Source of the DNA: Smittia aterrima
Lineage: Eukaryota > Arthropoda > Insecta > Diptera > Chironomidae
NCBI GenBank assembly: GCA_033063855.1
Contig: CP093831.1
Location: forward strand, 3,348,001-3,412,000
Reading direction: 5' to 3'
Length of the DNA: 64,000 bases
This document shows positions 23,900-36,200 of this stretch, in pieces. Made by a program: the position numbers and the translations under genes. The notes beneath the pieces are model-generated. The model did no database searches, was not told the origin of the DNA, and saw nothing but the letters and a program-made list of their open reading frames with translations. The stretch's first letter is position 1; every line of letters starts with the position of its first letter.

Positions 23900-25024
23900 T
23901 TATTTGCCTGCTAAAATATCTTCGCAAACTCGACGAGCATTCAACAGCTGTTTCAATTTTTCAGGATCTTCCATAAGTTCAGGTGGCAAGCCGTCTCCAA
24001 ATTTTGATGCAATCTTATCGAATGCTTTTTTCTTGAGTGGCTCCGATGAGAAGCGATGAGCTAACAAGAACAAATCCAAAGCATTGGAATCGTTTAGCTG
24101 ACTGCAAAGAATTGTCTCGTACATTGATTTCATGGCAGTCACTTTGAACTTGTCGGCAATTTCGAAACTTTCCTTTGCGTTGTTTACGTCGGAAACCTCA
24201 TTTGTATAAATGAAGTTAAGTAGAGCTTCAATAGATTGCGAAGTGAAACCTGGGATCCTAATTTCATTGGCTTCGCTCTGGTCTTGAAAGATTTGATCGA
24301 AAACGTCGCTTTGCATTCCTAAAATGTTCTTGTGTACTTTGAATCTCTTGTCTCCAGCGATGATGATGAGGTCGTAGTATCTTCCGGAAGTCCACAACTC
24401 TTTGATTATCGGGTTAAAATCCACTGGAGCAGGATTGATAAATCGTTCTTTAACTGGTAAAGCGGGTTTGATGCACTGCTTGTCGATTAACGTCATCAGC
24501 TCTTCAAGCGACTTTAATAAACGTGATCCAGTGAAGAAGCGAGCATCAATATTCTTGTTTGCTCCAAAGTTTACTTTGACGTCGTCTCTTCCGAGCAAAG
24601 GTTTCAGTAGCTCCGATGATGCGTATTCGATTTCATTGCCGTAGAAAGAAACTTGATGCAAATTGGGCATATCCGTAAACAAGTCGTCGGGCACTGATTT
24701 TAAGTGACAATTTTGAATGTTGAGACTGTATAAACCTTTGTATCCTCGCAAATCCTTCTTTGAAATCTCCTTGATGCCACATCCATTTATGAAGACGTAA
24801 GTGAGATTGGGAAAATGCTTAATCAGATTACGAGGAAAGTGATTGACGATGGTATTAACAAAGAGAATTCCCTTGACATCTCTATCGCTTCGTCCATGTT
24901 GGTGAATTCCATTAAATGCCTTGATCTCATTTGTCTTCTTAGTTATATTTGCCGCGATTACAACACACGAATAGACATTATCTGTTTGCCACAAATTACT
25001 TCCAAATTCACAATTGATATCCAT
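23900..25024 (-). CDS. LRR-BTB domain protein, copy 1
   Basis: Intronless, 374 aa from the Met of MDINCEF at 25024; the open frame runs 32 codons further up, but the paralogue begins at the equivalent Met. N-terminal 30 residues carry a two-Cys motif (CEF ... YSCVV). About residues 65-160 are leucine-rich repeats (FPNLTYVFINGCGIKEIS, LYSLNIQNCHLKSVPDDLF, MPNLHQVSFYGNEIEYAS). About 200-305 is a BTB/POZ domain (YYDLIIIAGDKRFKVHKNIL ... EALLNFIYTNEV), then a BACK-like helical tail. Cytosolic BTB proteins of the SPOP type recruit cullin-3; whether this one does is inference. AATAAA lies at 23874-23869 on the minus strand. Confidence 0.88.
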   Translation of the reverse strand: MDINCEFGSNLWQTDNVYSCVVIAANITKKTNEIKAFNGIHQHGRSDRDVKGILFVNTIVNHFPRNLIKHFPNLTYVFINGCGIKEISKKDLRGYKGLYSLNIQNCHLKSVPDDLFTDMPNLHQVSFYGNEIEYASSELLKPLLGRDDVKVNFGANKNIDARFFTGSRLLKSLEELMTLIDKQCIKPALPVKERFINPAPVDFNPIIKELWTSGRYYDLIIIAGDKRFKVHKNILGMQSDVFDQIFQDQSEANEIRIPGFTSQSIEALLNFIYTNEVSDVNNAKESFEIADKFKVTAMKSMYETILCSQLNDSNALDLFLLAHRFSSEPLKKKAFDKIASKFGDGLPPELMEDPEKLKQLLNARRVCEDILAGK

Positions 25025-25304
25025 CTTTAACAAAAAGTTTCTAGACTCGAGAACTACGTACAATAAAAATAAGTCAAGAACTTTTTGTGTTTGTATGTGT
25101 CGGAATCGATTCGTTTTCAAAACGTCAGCGGTCTTCGCCGATAAGGTTTGCGATTTTGATTGGTCATTCGAAATTAGTTTATGTTGGAAGATTCTGAAAC
25201 AAGTAAAAAGAAATAAAAGATTCTTAACATTATCTCAATGTGACCAATTTATTTGAATTTAATTAGAAAAGATTTGTATTTTATTAGATTGAGCTGCTGC
25301 TTTC

Positions 25305-26438
25305 TTATTCCTCTTCTAAAATTTCATCCAAAACTTGTCGAGCATCCAACAGCTTCTTCAGTTTTTCAGGATCTTCCATAAGTTTTGCTGGGAGTTCATC
25401 ATCAAATTTACTGGCGATCTTATCAAATGCTTCTTTCTTGAGACGATGAGAAGAAAAGCGATGAGCTAACAAAAACAGTTCCCAGGCGTTAGAATTATCA
25501 AGTTGGTTGCTAATCACTTCCTCGTACATCGATTTCATTGCAAAAACTTTGAACTTGTCGGCGATCTCAAAGTTTTCCTTAGCATTATCCTCATAAGAAA
25601 TCTCATTTGTATAAATGAAGTTTAGTAAAGCTTCTATAGCTTGCGAACTAAAGTCTGGGATCTTAATTTCATTGGCTTCGCTCTGGTCTTCAAAAATTTG
25701 GTCGAATACGCTGCTCTGCACTCCCAAAACTGCTTTGTGCACTTTGAATCTCTTATCTCCAGAGATGATGGTGAAATCAAAGTATTTTCCTGAACCATAA
25801 AGTTCTTTGATTTTTGTGTTGAAGTCCACAGGATCAGGCTTGATGATTTGTTCTTTAGCTGGCAAAACTGGTTTATCACACTTTTCATCCAACAGTTTCA
25901 TCAATTCTTCAAGAGATTTCAAGCTTCCCGGATATGCTGGCCAGAAGAAAGCATTAATTTTTTTGTTACTTTCAAGGTCTATTCTGACGTTATCTCTTCC
26001 AAGCAATGGTTCTACGAGTTTTGAAGAAGCGAATCGGATTTTGTTGTTGCAGAATGAAAATTTTGTCAAATTCGGCATTTCAGAGAATAAATCATCTGGT
26101 AATGTCTTTAATTGGCCGTCGTTCATGTAAAGAGAGACCAGTTTCTCGAGTCCTCGAAAATCCTCTTTTGAAATTTCCTTAATGCCAGATCCATTTATGC
26201 CCAAGTAAGTGAGATTTGGGAAATGCTTATGTAGATCTCGAGGAAAATGATCGACGACTGTGCTACTTTGAAACCAAACTCCTCTGACGTCATCGGCGCC
26301 TTTTCCTTCCATGTGAACTCCTTTAAACGCTTTGATTGTCGCATCTATCTTCTTAGTTATATTCACTTCTGTTATCTTGCACGTGTAAACATTAATTGTT
26401 GAGGAAAAACTAGCCACAAATTCGCAATTGATCTCCAT
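25305..26438 (-). CDS. LRR-BTB domain protein, copy 2
   Basis: Intronless, 377 aa. An in-frame TAA four codons upstream of the ATG (26438) fixes the start and excludes a signal peptide. Architecture is as in copy 1: CEF ... YTC motif (1-25), LRRs (about 65-160: FPNLTYLGINGSGIKEIS, LPDDLFSEMPNLTKFSF), BTB (about 204-310: YFDFTIISGDKRFKVHKAVL, EALLNFIYTNEIS) and a helical BACK-like end. The two copies are clearly similar over the full length, so they are a tandem duplicate; both are read in the same direction with about 280 bp between coding regions. AATAAA at 25285-25280 on the minus strand. Function unknown beyond the domains. Confidence 0.88.
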   Translation of the reverse strand: MEINCEFVASFSSTINVYTCKITEVNITKKIDATIKAFKGVHMEGKGADDVRGVWFQSSTVVDHFPRDLHKHFPNLTYLGINGSGIKEISKEDFRGLEKLVSLYMNDGQLKTLPDDLFSEMPNLTKFSFCNNKIRFASSKLVEPLLGRDNVRIDLESNKKINAFFWPAYPGSLKSLEELMKLLDEKCDKPVLPAKEQIIKPDPVDFNTKIKELYGSGKYFDFTIISGDKRFKVHKAVLGVQSSVFDQIFEDQSEANEIKIPDFSSQAIEALLNFIYTNEISYEDNAKENFEIADKFKVFAMKSMYEEVISNQLDNSNAWELFLLAHRFSSHRLKKEAFDKIASKFDDELPAKLMEDPEKLKKLLDARQVLDEILEEE

Positions 26439-29400
26439 GTCGATTTAAATTCAATTATTTGTAATCTCGAGAACTTTACTTGCAGAAAATCTGACGAGAA
26501 CTAAAAATTGTTCGAATAGAATCGTTCTTGTGATTGTATGCGTCGGGATCGATTCGTCAACGAGCTTCGCCGAATTGTGCGTTCGTATTTTAGGGCTTTC
26601 ATCCGAAGAAAAATTTCTAATTCAAATAAAATGTTATCTGTATTATTAAATTAAACTAAACTCTCGATTGAATAACTCAAGCTCATCGAGCTAAGTCTCA
26701 ATCAACATCAGATTTAATCGACTCGAAAATATTTCAGCTTTCGTTTTTCATTATCATAATCCGTCTTCTCTCTGAAATTCTATTTAATAACTTCTGTTCT
26801 GTTTAAAGTGTAACCAAAGTTGAAAACCTGTAACAAGCATTTATCGCTTCATCGTGCCAGAAGCCTGAGCAATTTTCGCGCGCGAGCTTCGTTGTTTATG
26901 CAAATGACAGCGATTACCGTGACAATGAAGTTTGCAGAGGATTGTTGTGACTCAACTTGAGTGCAGTTCAGTGGGATGCGAAGATGATTCTCGTGACATC
27001 AGCAAATGGATTAAATCCCGTAACTAAAGAGTTCACATCAAAATATTGAAGAGAAAAAAAAATTGTCGAGAAAGGAGTTTTGAGTTTGCAGCGGATCTTG
27101 CGACATGTGTCGTCAAACTTTTTTAATAAAGTTTCATCAAAAGTCTAACAAGACAAGCTCAAAGGCTTAGACTAAATATTAGTGTTGAAGAATAAAGCGA
27201 AAAAAGCATCGCAGGAGAAATGAGCACACTGACCTACTTCGCCGTCTTTCTTTTCTTGTAATTTTCTCTCGACTCGTTCGTGCTTGTTTGCCGATGGCTT
27301 CGTGCTGCTGCTGTCGAAGCTTTGCATGTTAAGTTCTCGTTCGTTCGCAGAGAGGAAAAGAAACAACAGCGAATTAAAATCGACAAAAAAAAAAGATTTT
27401 TGCTGCATTGAAATTCCGATCGCGAAGGAGATTTTCAGATTTTATTAGGCTTGACGTGGATTTATTATGATGAGACGCGAGCTTAAAGAATAACCACAAA
27501 ATCTATTTCTTCTGGGACAACGGCATGAGTATAAAAGAGAAATGACAAGGCGTCGATTGTTCTCGCGCCCACAAATCAAATTTTTCTTTTTTCACACTCA
27601 ACAGACTCCTCCGAGCGCCACTCATTCTAAATTCTACTTTCCTTTCTTGTTTCTCATTTATCAGCACGATTGGATGAAATTCTTAACGACGGACGTGAGG
27701 CGATTTAATAAATTTGTGCTACAGCGGCAGCGAGAGACCATCTGTGTGTGGCAATTGGAAGACCTTTTATGGTTCGCATTAGCAGCGACTGGAGAAATTG
27801 TATTGAACGGCTTTTCCTGCGCAACTGCTGGGTAATCTAAGTAGCTGGTTATGATATTCCATTCGAACTAATGGACGCGATAATGGGTCGAATACCAGAG
27901 CACATGGCAAAAGCTGAGAAGAGAAGCATTGTCGATCGAATGTGGCAGTGAAGCTGTCAACAACTGAGTTATTGTCGACACGATTCAAAACTTGATCGTG
28001 TTTCTCGTCTCATCTCTTTCGTCTACAACATTGTTGGATGATAATTGAATATCTCTGCTCATAAAAATTTCCTTTGCTTTCTCATTTGTCGGAGATCTGC
28101 GACCGTGATCATGATAATGAAAAAGAAATAATTCATGGCTAAAGGTTACTGTGCTTAATTTAATTTCGTTTCGTCTTCACATCAGTCTCCTCTGATTTCA
28201 AAAAAAAAAAAGAGTTTTATTTGACATCAAAACTAATGGTCACGATTAACTTCGCTTCGCTATTCATTTCACTATCATTGCGATTCTTCACGTTTCGTTG
28301 TTGTTCGCCATCGACCCATATCAATTTAATTAAGCGACTCGCCTTGTACTTAGCTAAGGTTAATGTCGGAGCTTGAAGCTACAGATTCGAAGAAAAATAA
28401 TTGTGACGCTTCGGGAATGTCAACAAAGTTCATGACACACGACAACATGTCCAACAACCAGGAAGCTGAGCTTTTATTCCAGAGTCTCGTTGTCCCCAAT
28501 AATTTATCGTCAGTCGATGCTTGTGAAAGAACAACATTGAAGCGAACTAGACCATGGCAAATTTTTATGAATTTCGTTTTTTTCTCGCTCAACGCGCATT
28601 TTCTTAATCGCTCAGCTTTTCCACAAAATGAACCATAAAGTGGTGTAAAGACTCGTGAAAAATCGTTGTGCTTGCGCTTCGTAAATACGCGAATCGAATC
28701 GTTAGACGGCTTTGAGAAATCTCCCCCTTTGCCACCCGCAAAAACACAGCAAACAAAGTTTCAAAATCAAATCGAAAAACACGAAACTGAAATCGAAAAG
28801 GTTTCACAAAAAAATTAATTTGTTTCGTGTGCGGCGATTTGTGTTAAATTACGGTCAGAGATTGAGTTGATGAAGCTTTAGGGCGATGTTGGGTGAAGGT
28901 TAAAGCCGGAAGATGCGAACTCCAAGAAAATGGGAACAACGTTTGACGCCATCAACAAAAAAACGTTTTGTTTGAACATATCAAGTTCTTGTTAAATATT
29001 CAAAGTCAAATAAAATTCTTCGAGCCCTGGAAATTAGATTAACATGTTTATTTCCCTAAAAAGCTCTCAGAATTGTTGCCAAAATTTCCGGCCAACAATT
29101 TCCTGCCGACAATCTAATAAACTCTTCAACTTTAAAGAACAACACGAGAAAACTTTTTTGTGGGAACTTCGCTTAAAAATGTTTAGCCAGCAACTCATAG
29201 ATCTTTGAGATGATAATCTTTTAATTGCGACTCATCTCCGAAGCAGTTCCGCTCTCGATTCGCGGATTAATGAGCACTTTCCCACCTGAAGAAAAGAAAA
29301 CAACGAAGAATCGTCGTCTTTATGTTTTATGATGCCAACGCGCATAATTTATGTGTCGAGCGAAAATAGAAAACACGAAACGATGTCACCACGATGCTCG

Positions 29401-30773
29401 TCGGAGTTTTCCCGCGCTTCTGCATTTTTGCTTATTCTTCTATGCCGGCTGCTTCGCTTAAAAGCTTACAACTAATCCACTGCCTAGACGATTTATGATT
29501 TCAGTTTCTATCCGCTCATTGAAATCACTTGATTTGTGTTTTGCCTGCGGCCGCCAATGATGCGATGATACCTACTTTAACTTCATCCGCAGATATTCAA
29601 TTGTGGATTTTTCTAAGATTTATTACGATTGCTGATTGCAGAAAGAGCAGCCGTCAGTCAGTTGGCGAAGAGTAATTACTATGATTACAATGTTCAATCA
29701 ACGGCTTAATGTCGAGTGCAACGCATCAATTAAGAGCTTCCATTAATTCGCTGAAAGAAAAGCAATGAGAAAGTATCGGCCAATTAAAAATCTCATTTGG
29801 TTCGATTATTAAGATTTTTTTTATTACATTAACTTTTATTACAATCGTCTTCATGTTTACAACTTGTCAAGAGATAACCGAAGAGCTCTCTGTGCGATAT
29901 TTGTCTTTGCTTCGTTACTCACATCAGCTTGTTAATTTAATAAATTTCTCTTTTCAATTTTTTTTCTTCTTAAAACGACTTAAGTTGTTTGATCATTTCG
30001 ACTTTCCTCCTTTCTCGGATTTTCGTGTGTGCGATTCACCAATGAAAATAAATAAGTTTAATTAAATTATTTGCTTTCTTATTGTCATCTGAGATCTTGG
30101 ACGTAACTTCTTTTACTTCTGCTGCTTTATTTTTTTCTTTAAATAATTCAATTGAAACAATTTTGCAAATTATCCATCGATTTCTCGACTTAATTAATCA
30201 AGATAGCGTGATTCAAAGGCTTATGTCTTACTTTAAGTTGTTGCCACATAAATAAATCGTCTCTCATCTTAAAATATTATTCAACAAATCATTTGAAAAA
30301 TCAAATTTACTTCTACATTGCTGCAGGGAGATTCCTCGATAAGAAGGAAACTCGATGAAGGGCAACAATTCAAAAAATTTAATCTACAGCGATTATCTCT
30401 TTAAAATCGAATTAAGATAGCGAGAAAACGATATCACAATGTAGTGGTTTAATGTATGAGAACTCGGTAGAAGGTAAAAGTGGCGGAAAATTATTAGTTT
30501 AACTATAGCTAAGGAAATTATGTTATTAGACGCATCGAGATAAGCGATCGCGTAAATAGAACATGCAAGAGAGAGAAACGAGAAGCGGAAAGGCAATCTA
30601 CACGCGTGAGAAAATCTTTCAACCTAAAGAGAAATATCTAAATTAATTTTCGCCAATGATAGACACAAAGTTGAAGAAAGAAGTTTGCGTCTGAAAAAAG
30701 CATTTATTGATTTAAAAAGTTATGATTAAATTGCACTCAACATAGGAAAATAGCTTAATCTTAAAGATTGTTG
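26439..30773. other. Gene-poor region, no coding exon recognised
   Basis: AT-rich, with many poly(A)/poly(T) runs and short spurious open frames on both strands. It may be the downstream flank of the zinc-finger transcription factor. No RNA gene was recognised. Confidence 0.45.
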
Positions 30774-30931
30774 TCTGAGGGATCGTTCATAAGTTACGTG
30801 ACATGAATTTTCAATAAAATAAATAATTTTACTTAGCCCCCGAGTACTTTTTAAAATCTGAAATTTGTGACCTAAATTCCCCCATCACCCCAAATTGTCA
30901 CGTAACTTACGAAAGGAATCTTCTCCTCAGG
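30774..30931. mobile_element. MITE-like element with inverted repeats
   Basis: Left arm GATCGTTCATAAGTTACGTG (from 30781) and right arm, whose reverse complement contains CGTAAGTTACGTGACAATTT (30892-30911 region), share the 15-base core TAAGTTACGTGACA with a spacer of about 100 bp. The interior has the C-runs CCCCCATCACCCC. This arrangement, with GGGATCGTTCATAA-type ends, is common in non-autonomous elements of nematoceran genomes. No transposase. Outer boundaries and target duplication are uncertain. Confidence 0.55.
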
Positions 30932-31411
30932 GAAGCTTGAAACTAAATCGATTTTAAAAATTAATTTTAAATCCTTTATTTACAGCTTAAAGGTTTCTCT
31001 TTATAAATATTTTCTTTCTTACAAATAAAAGAGCTTTACTTCGCGAGTAGACTAAGCAAGAATAAGTTAATTAATCGTAAGAATTACTTTATCAAATACA
31101 CATTAAGTTTACAACAATTTCTTTCGCTATTGATTGTGTTTAAGAGTGTGAGGTACCTTTCTTATAGCACGTGAATCAATTAAATCAAGATAACATTCAA
31201 TAATTTACAGCTTCATCTTAATTAATTTCCCTCTTTACATGAAAATAGAAAACTGCGAACGAGCCTTTAACTAATTAACGACCGCTCTGATTCAGTTTAA
31301 AAGTTTTAATTGCCATTTAATAATGACGCGGCGCTTGCCGCCGATTGAAATCATCACAATTCTGTTAATTTTAATTTGGAAATTTGGTTTCCTCGTACTG
31401 TTTTCTCCTCA
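30932..31411 (-). other. Likely 3' untranslated region of the C2H2 transcription factor
   Basis: AT-rich DNA after the stop codon at 31412. A minus-strand AATAAA lies at 30980-30975. Assignment as 3' UTR is inference. Confidence 0.35.
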
Positions 31412-33215
31412 TCAATCGCGTCCAATCCGTTTGTGAATTTGTTGATGCTTTATCAGATGAGCTTTCTGACGAAAAGCTTTCGCGCAAATCTCGCATCGGA
31501 AGGGCTTCTCGCCAGTGTGAGTACGAAGGTGGACCTTGATATTGCTCTTGTTCAAGAAGCCTCGATTACAAATGGTGCAGCGATGAACAGGTTTCTCCTT
31601 CCCAAGCAATCCACTAAGATCATTGGGCGATTGATAGCCATGGGCTGAAACTGACACGTTCGATTGATTTTGTACTTGTTGCTGCATTTGCTGTTGCTGA
31701 TGGTTGTTGCTGTTGCCACCTGAAGATACACTTAAATGAGACTTCTTTGGATTGCGAGGCCGCTTGAGTTTCGTCGTTGACGAAGTTGTCGTGTGAGGAT
31801 AATTGCTCATAAGCTCGGGGCTGCATAGTCCATCGTTCTTGAGTCCGTTGATGATTTGATAAGCTTGAACGTTGTTGTTATTTGTGCTTGTATTGTTGTT
31901 GTTATTATTATTCGACGACGACATGTATCGATTCCCGTTGAGCATAACATTGTCTGTTGTTGAACAAACAGAACCCGGTGGACTAGCTGAGGTTGAAATG
32001 ATTTCATTGCAATAAGAAGTTGAAGTGGGAGCTTCGATCTTGATCGGTGGACCGTTTTGTAAACGATTTTGAAGTAGCGGCATGTAACCATGAGTCAGAA
32101 GACTCTGAAGCGTCGAGCCTGATGAATGGATTGGAGAATGTGGCAGAATATAATCGCTCAATGCATCATTGTGAGACACAATAAGTTTGCTATCTTGAGG
32201 AACGACAGTATCTTCGATCCAAGCATCGAGATCCATCCAAGAATCTCTTGTGTCTCCACCCGTGTCACCGTTGTCGCTTCGATTATTCGGAACAGTTGTG
32301 TCTGCGCTCATTGCTGATCCGATTATCGCCGCAATGTCTTCCATTGAGCTCATGTCATACTCAACAAGCTCCTTAGCATCGACAAATATTCTTGTTGCAT
32401 TGATGTGATTATTATTGTTGTTGTTCGAGCTGTTCTTGCTCTGCTGATTACCATTTGAAGCTGATGAGATTACGTAGCTGTCGCCTGACGATATCGCGTA
32501 AATCTTTCCATCGATTGAGTTATCAGAGAACAACTTAACGTCGGAGAGACATGAGTCAGCCCCGTCGGGGTTGAGAACGGAGTCTGGCAGGCATGTTGAC
32601 GATGAAACGATGTTATGATCGGTTGCGTTGTTGTTCGATCCACATTGCGTTTGATAAGAACTTTGAGTGTAATTGTTGTTATTTTCTTCTGGCATTCGCT
32701 GAGCAATCGCATGATAGTGATGACCAGAAATGCCATTAATTGACAAGTGACCCGTATAGCCTGTGAAAGGAGGCAGTGGCTTCAGCTCAGCCAAGTTTGT
32801 GTTGCTGCTAATATTTTGTGAGTTCGACAATAAGTTGTCGAGCATGTCTAATGATGACTTTTGTGTTTCTGAATCACTTGGGAGTGATTCGAGGTCGTGA
32901 TCCATTAGAAGTTTGTGACCATCGAGAAGATAGTCTTGACCGTTAGCTGCTGCATTCCAGCATGGACTCATCAGTAGACTCTCCACCTCCGATTCGTTTT
33001 GTGAGCTCATATTTGTCGAGCTGCAATAAACCATTTTTGTCCGGTTTTTTTTGATTGATTTAGTTGAGTAACAGATTTCGCTTCTCAAGGTTCCTTTCTG
33101 TTTTGATTTGAAATTCTTTAAGCTTTCAAACAATTTATCATGAAATTCTATAAATTGTGTCGACAAACGATTTGCTAAGCGGCGGTTACCTCGGTAGAGC
33201 TAAGATGCGTAACAT
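31412..33215 (-). CDS. C2H2 zinc-finger transcription factor, Asn/Gln-rich
   Basis: The main exon runs 33020-31412. The first safe Met is MSSQNESEVESLL at 33010 (532 aa). A small upstream exon (33223-33190, donor GTAACC) joins in frame to the TTGCAG acceptor at 33021 and offers an earlier start MLRILALPSSTN at 33215 (544 aa). The long N-terminal part is low complexity with poly-Asn and poly-Gln runs and acidic Ser/Asp patches such as DLESLPSDSETQ and DSWMDLDAWIED, which resemble activation regions. Two classical fingers close the protein: HRCTICNRGFLNKSNIKVHL and FRCEICAKAFRQKAHLIKH, joined by HTGEKP, then IHKRIGRD. Probably a developmental transcription factor; I do not recognise the orthologue. 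More 5' exons may exist in the gene-poor DNA upstream. Confidence 0.8.
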
Positions 33216-33223
33216 TTTTATAT

Positions 33224-36200
33224 CTGAAATGACAAAAACGAGAAAAAAAAATCGTAAATAAATTTGAATTTTCTACGAAGCTCGTGTACGAATCAAGAGA
33301 ACAGATCAATAACCGTTGTTAAGAAAATTGCGTCATCAAAAGAATGAATCGAAAAGAGAACCTGGATAATCAATTTTCTAGAACCGAAAATATCACGAAA
33401 CAGAAAAAGATTACAAAGAATTATTGCTCAACGCTAATGACCTCAGATAAATCTTCCTTTTGATAAAAAAAATATTCTTTGAATAACATGGACGATGATT
33501 CTTTCTAATCCGCTCGCAGCTCTGACCCTTTATTGTTCTTTCCTTTCTCTCTTGAACCTTCAACTGCTTCAAACGCGGTATAATCCTTTTATTATCGAGA
33601 ACTTCAGTCTCACAGCGAGTTCAACAAATGAGAATTAGGAATCGAAATGTTTCGATGCAATAAAATTCGTTAAATTGAGATCAATGACCTAAATAAATTG
33701 AAGTCTTTGCTTCGCTTGGGAATTTAAGGAAACTTGAAATGGAGTTCTCAATGAAGTCTTCATCAATCGAGCCCGACAAGTGAAAGAGTTATTTTAAGGC
33801 AATTAAAATTCCTCGACAAATTGTCGTTTAATGGCTAAAAATTCTTAAGCCACATTGCGAATAACATCAATTGAGGCGCTTTGCACAATGTCATTAGCTA
33901 AAGTTAGAAATAAAACCTCACACACTCTTCACGTTCCAGAGAAGAGAATCGGCTTCGTTTACAATTGAGGTGAGAGCAAGAGAAATGTGCTTTTCATTAT
34001 CCGCCGCGCCAAATTATTCGTTAAATGTTTCATTGTTGGCTTTGAAAATGCTTCGTTGGTTATGTAGAGTACAATCAACAATATGTAACCGCAACAATTG
34101 CGGAGGAAAATGCTAATCGCTCGGATAGAATGCCGATTAGAAAAACAAGCTCGCAGCGCTTCAAATCCGAAAATCTACTTTTTTGTCGTGAGAGAAATTT
34201 TCGCGTGGATCGACCGAGCGTTTCGTTGCAATTTCACTTTTCATGCTTCTTCTCGTTTGAATTGAGTCATTAAACAAACTCGTCGAACGGCACATACCAT
34301 GAGTCGATTAAAATCATATTACGAGTCGATAAGACAATCGATCATGTCAAAGTGCTGGGAACAGAATCTTAGATATTTGAATATTCCGAAATTAGCATTT
34401 AAACAAACCCAAAGTGTTTTTGACCTAGAAATTCTCATTCCATGCCATCGCTTGCTGCTTCGTCGACTGCTTATGTATATCGACGATGAGGGAATGTCAA
34501 ACGAAGAGAAATGACTCGCTTTGCTTGCTCGTTTTCATGGCTCCAATCTCCGCAGCTAACGGAAATCGGCTTCGTGGTGATGGCAAAAATTACAATTTGG
34601 CGATCGCCTCCCGAAAAAAAAAAGACATTTCGCTGATTTGAATCTCAATTCAATTTATTCCACTATTGAACTTGATTTCATTTGCATGATTGTCGTCGAA
34701 AGCAACCGAATTTGAATGAAGTTCAATGTGAGATTTGAAATTTATGAGCTTCACTTCCTTGTCGCGATGTCGCGATAGATTTAAATGCGAAACATTGACG
34801 ATGACGCGGTTAATTAAAGAAGCAAAGCGAAATGTCAATTATCGTCCAGACAAGAAGCCTCATTGACTGTACATATGAGAATGAGTTCTGGGAATGTAGC
34901 AAACATCGTGTAATAACAACTTTAATGTGTGAAAAATCTGCTCGAAAGCAGACCGACGACGAGAGAATTTCGCTTTCAATTTTTCTTTCCTCGTTTTTCT
35001 TTCGACGCCCAAAGAGCAAACCCCGTGGGGGAGACGAGAAGAACAGCCGACACAAAAGCGAAAAAAAAAAATCCGCTATAATTTATGATTCGTTTATTCG
35101 TAAAAGGCAAGCAGGCGAACGAGTGAGCAAAAAAAAAAGTTCTTTCATTCCATCTCATCCGAATGGGTTGTAAAATATCGCTGTTGGTATAGGCCGAGAG
35201 GCAACAACAACCGCACAATAGCGGCGCGATACAAGAGCGAGTGGTGGAGAAGAAAGAATGAAACAACATTGCTGTCCCGTTATGCGAGAGACCTACTAAC
35301 ACGCTTCCTCAATGTTTATATTTCATTTGATATGTGATTTTTTTTTTCGCTTTTGGCTTTTTGAATATTCTCTTTTGAGTTGGAGATTCTTTCTCTTCAG
35401 GTTTATGAGCTGCGGTCGGCTTGGGTGAGAATATTTCTTTCTTTATGTTTTTCTCGTCCATTCGCAACTTGATTTGACTCGTGAAGAGAAGCGACGTCTA
35501 GCGAAGTGTCTTTTATAACTTATTAACATTCACAATTCTTCGTCGACGAGGTTCGTGTCTTGTTGCTTTAATAACTGACTCGGCTTCTCTCGTAGAAATA
35601 CAATGTTAACTAATTACACAAACTCTAATTTGGCTTCTCCTTCATGCAGTTTTAAGTTTTGTTTTCGGGTTAGCAAAGTAGCTCGTGCAACATGATTTCG
35701 TTTATGTTTGAAATTAGAGCTTTCTCGTCATAATCATTCAAATTAGCAATCGTTTCAATGGAATTAAGGAGATTTCATCGTGATCTCGCTTGGATTTAAT
35801 GATCACAAGAAACGCCCTGATTCGTCTATTTGCAAGTATCATCTTAATTGAGAATGAAAAGAGCTCAACTCCTTAAAGAACTTCGAGAGACTTCAATGCA
35901 CGCAAAGAGTTGTCGAGCGTTTCAATAGAAACTCCCACGATCAATCATCGAAGCATTAATTTCCTATTATCAAATGTCATGTTAGCTGACTTTTCTCCTC
36001 ACACTCACTTCGTTCTCTCGTTTCGTGTTCCCTGTTAGATGAAACCCCGCGATGGCAGAAATTATACGATTTGTGAAAACTTGAGACGTCAGGGAATTGC
36101 ATGACAGCGCGTAACAAAGATTGCTGGTTGGCGATAGAAGAAAGAAGAAGATCGTCAATCACAAAAAAAAAACTTTTTGTGCTCTACTTGCGTCAGAGAA

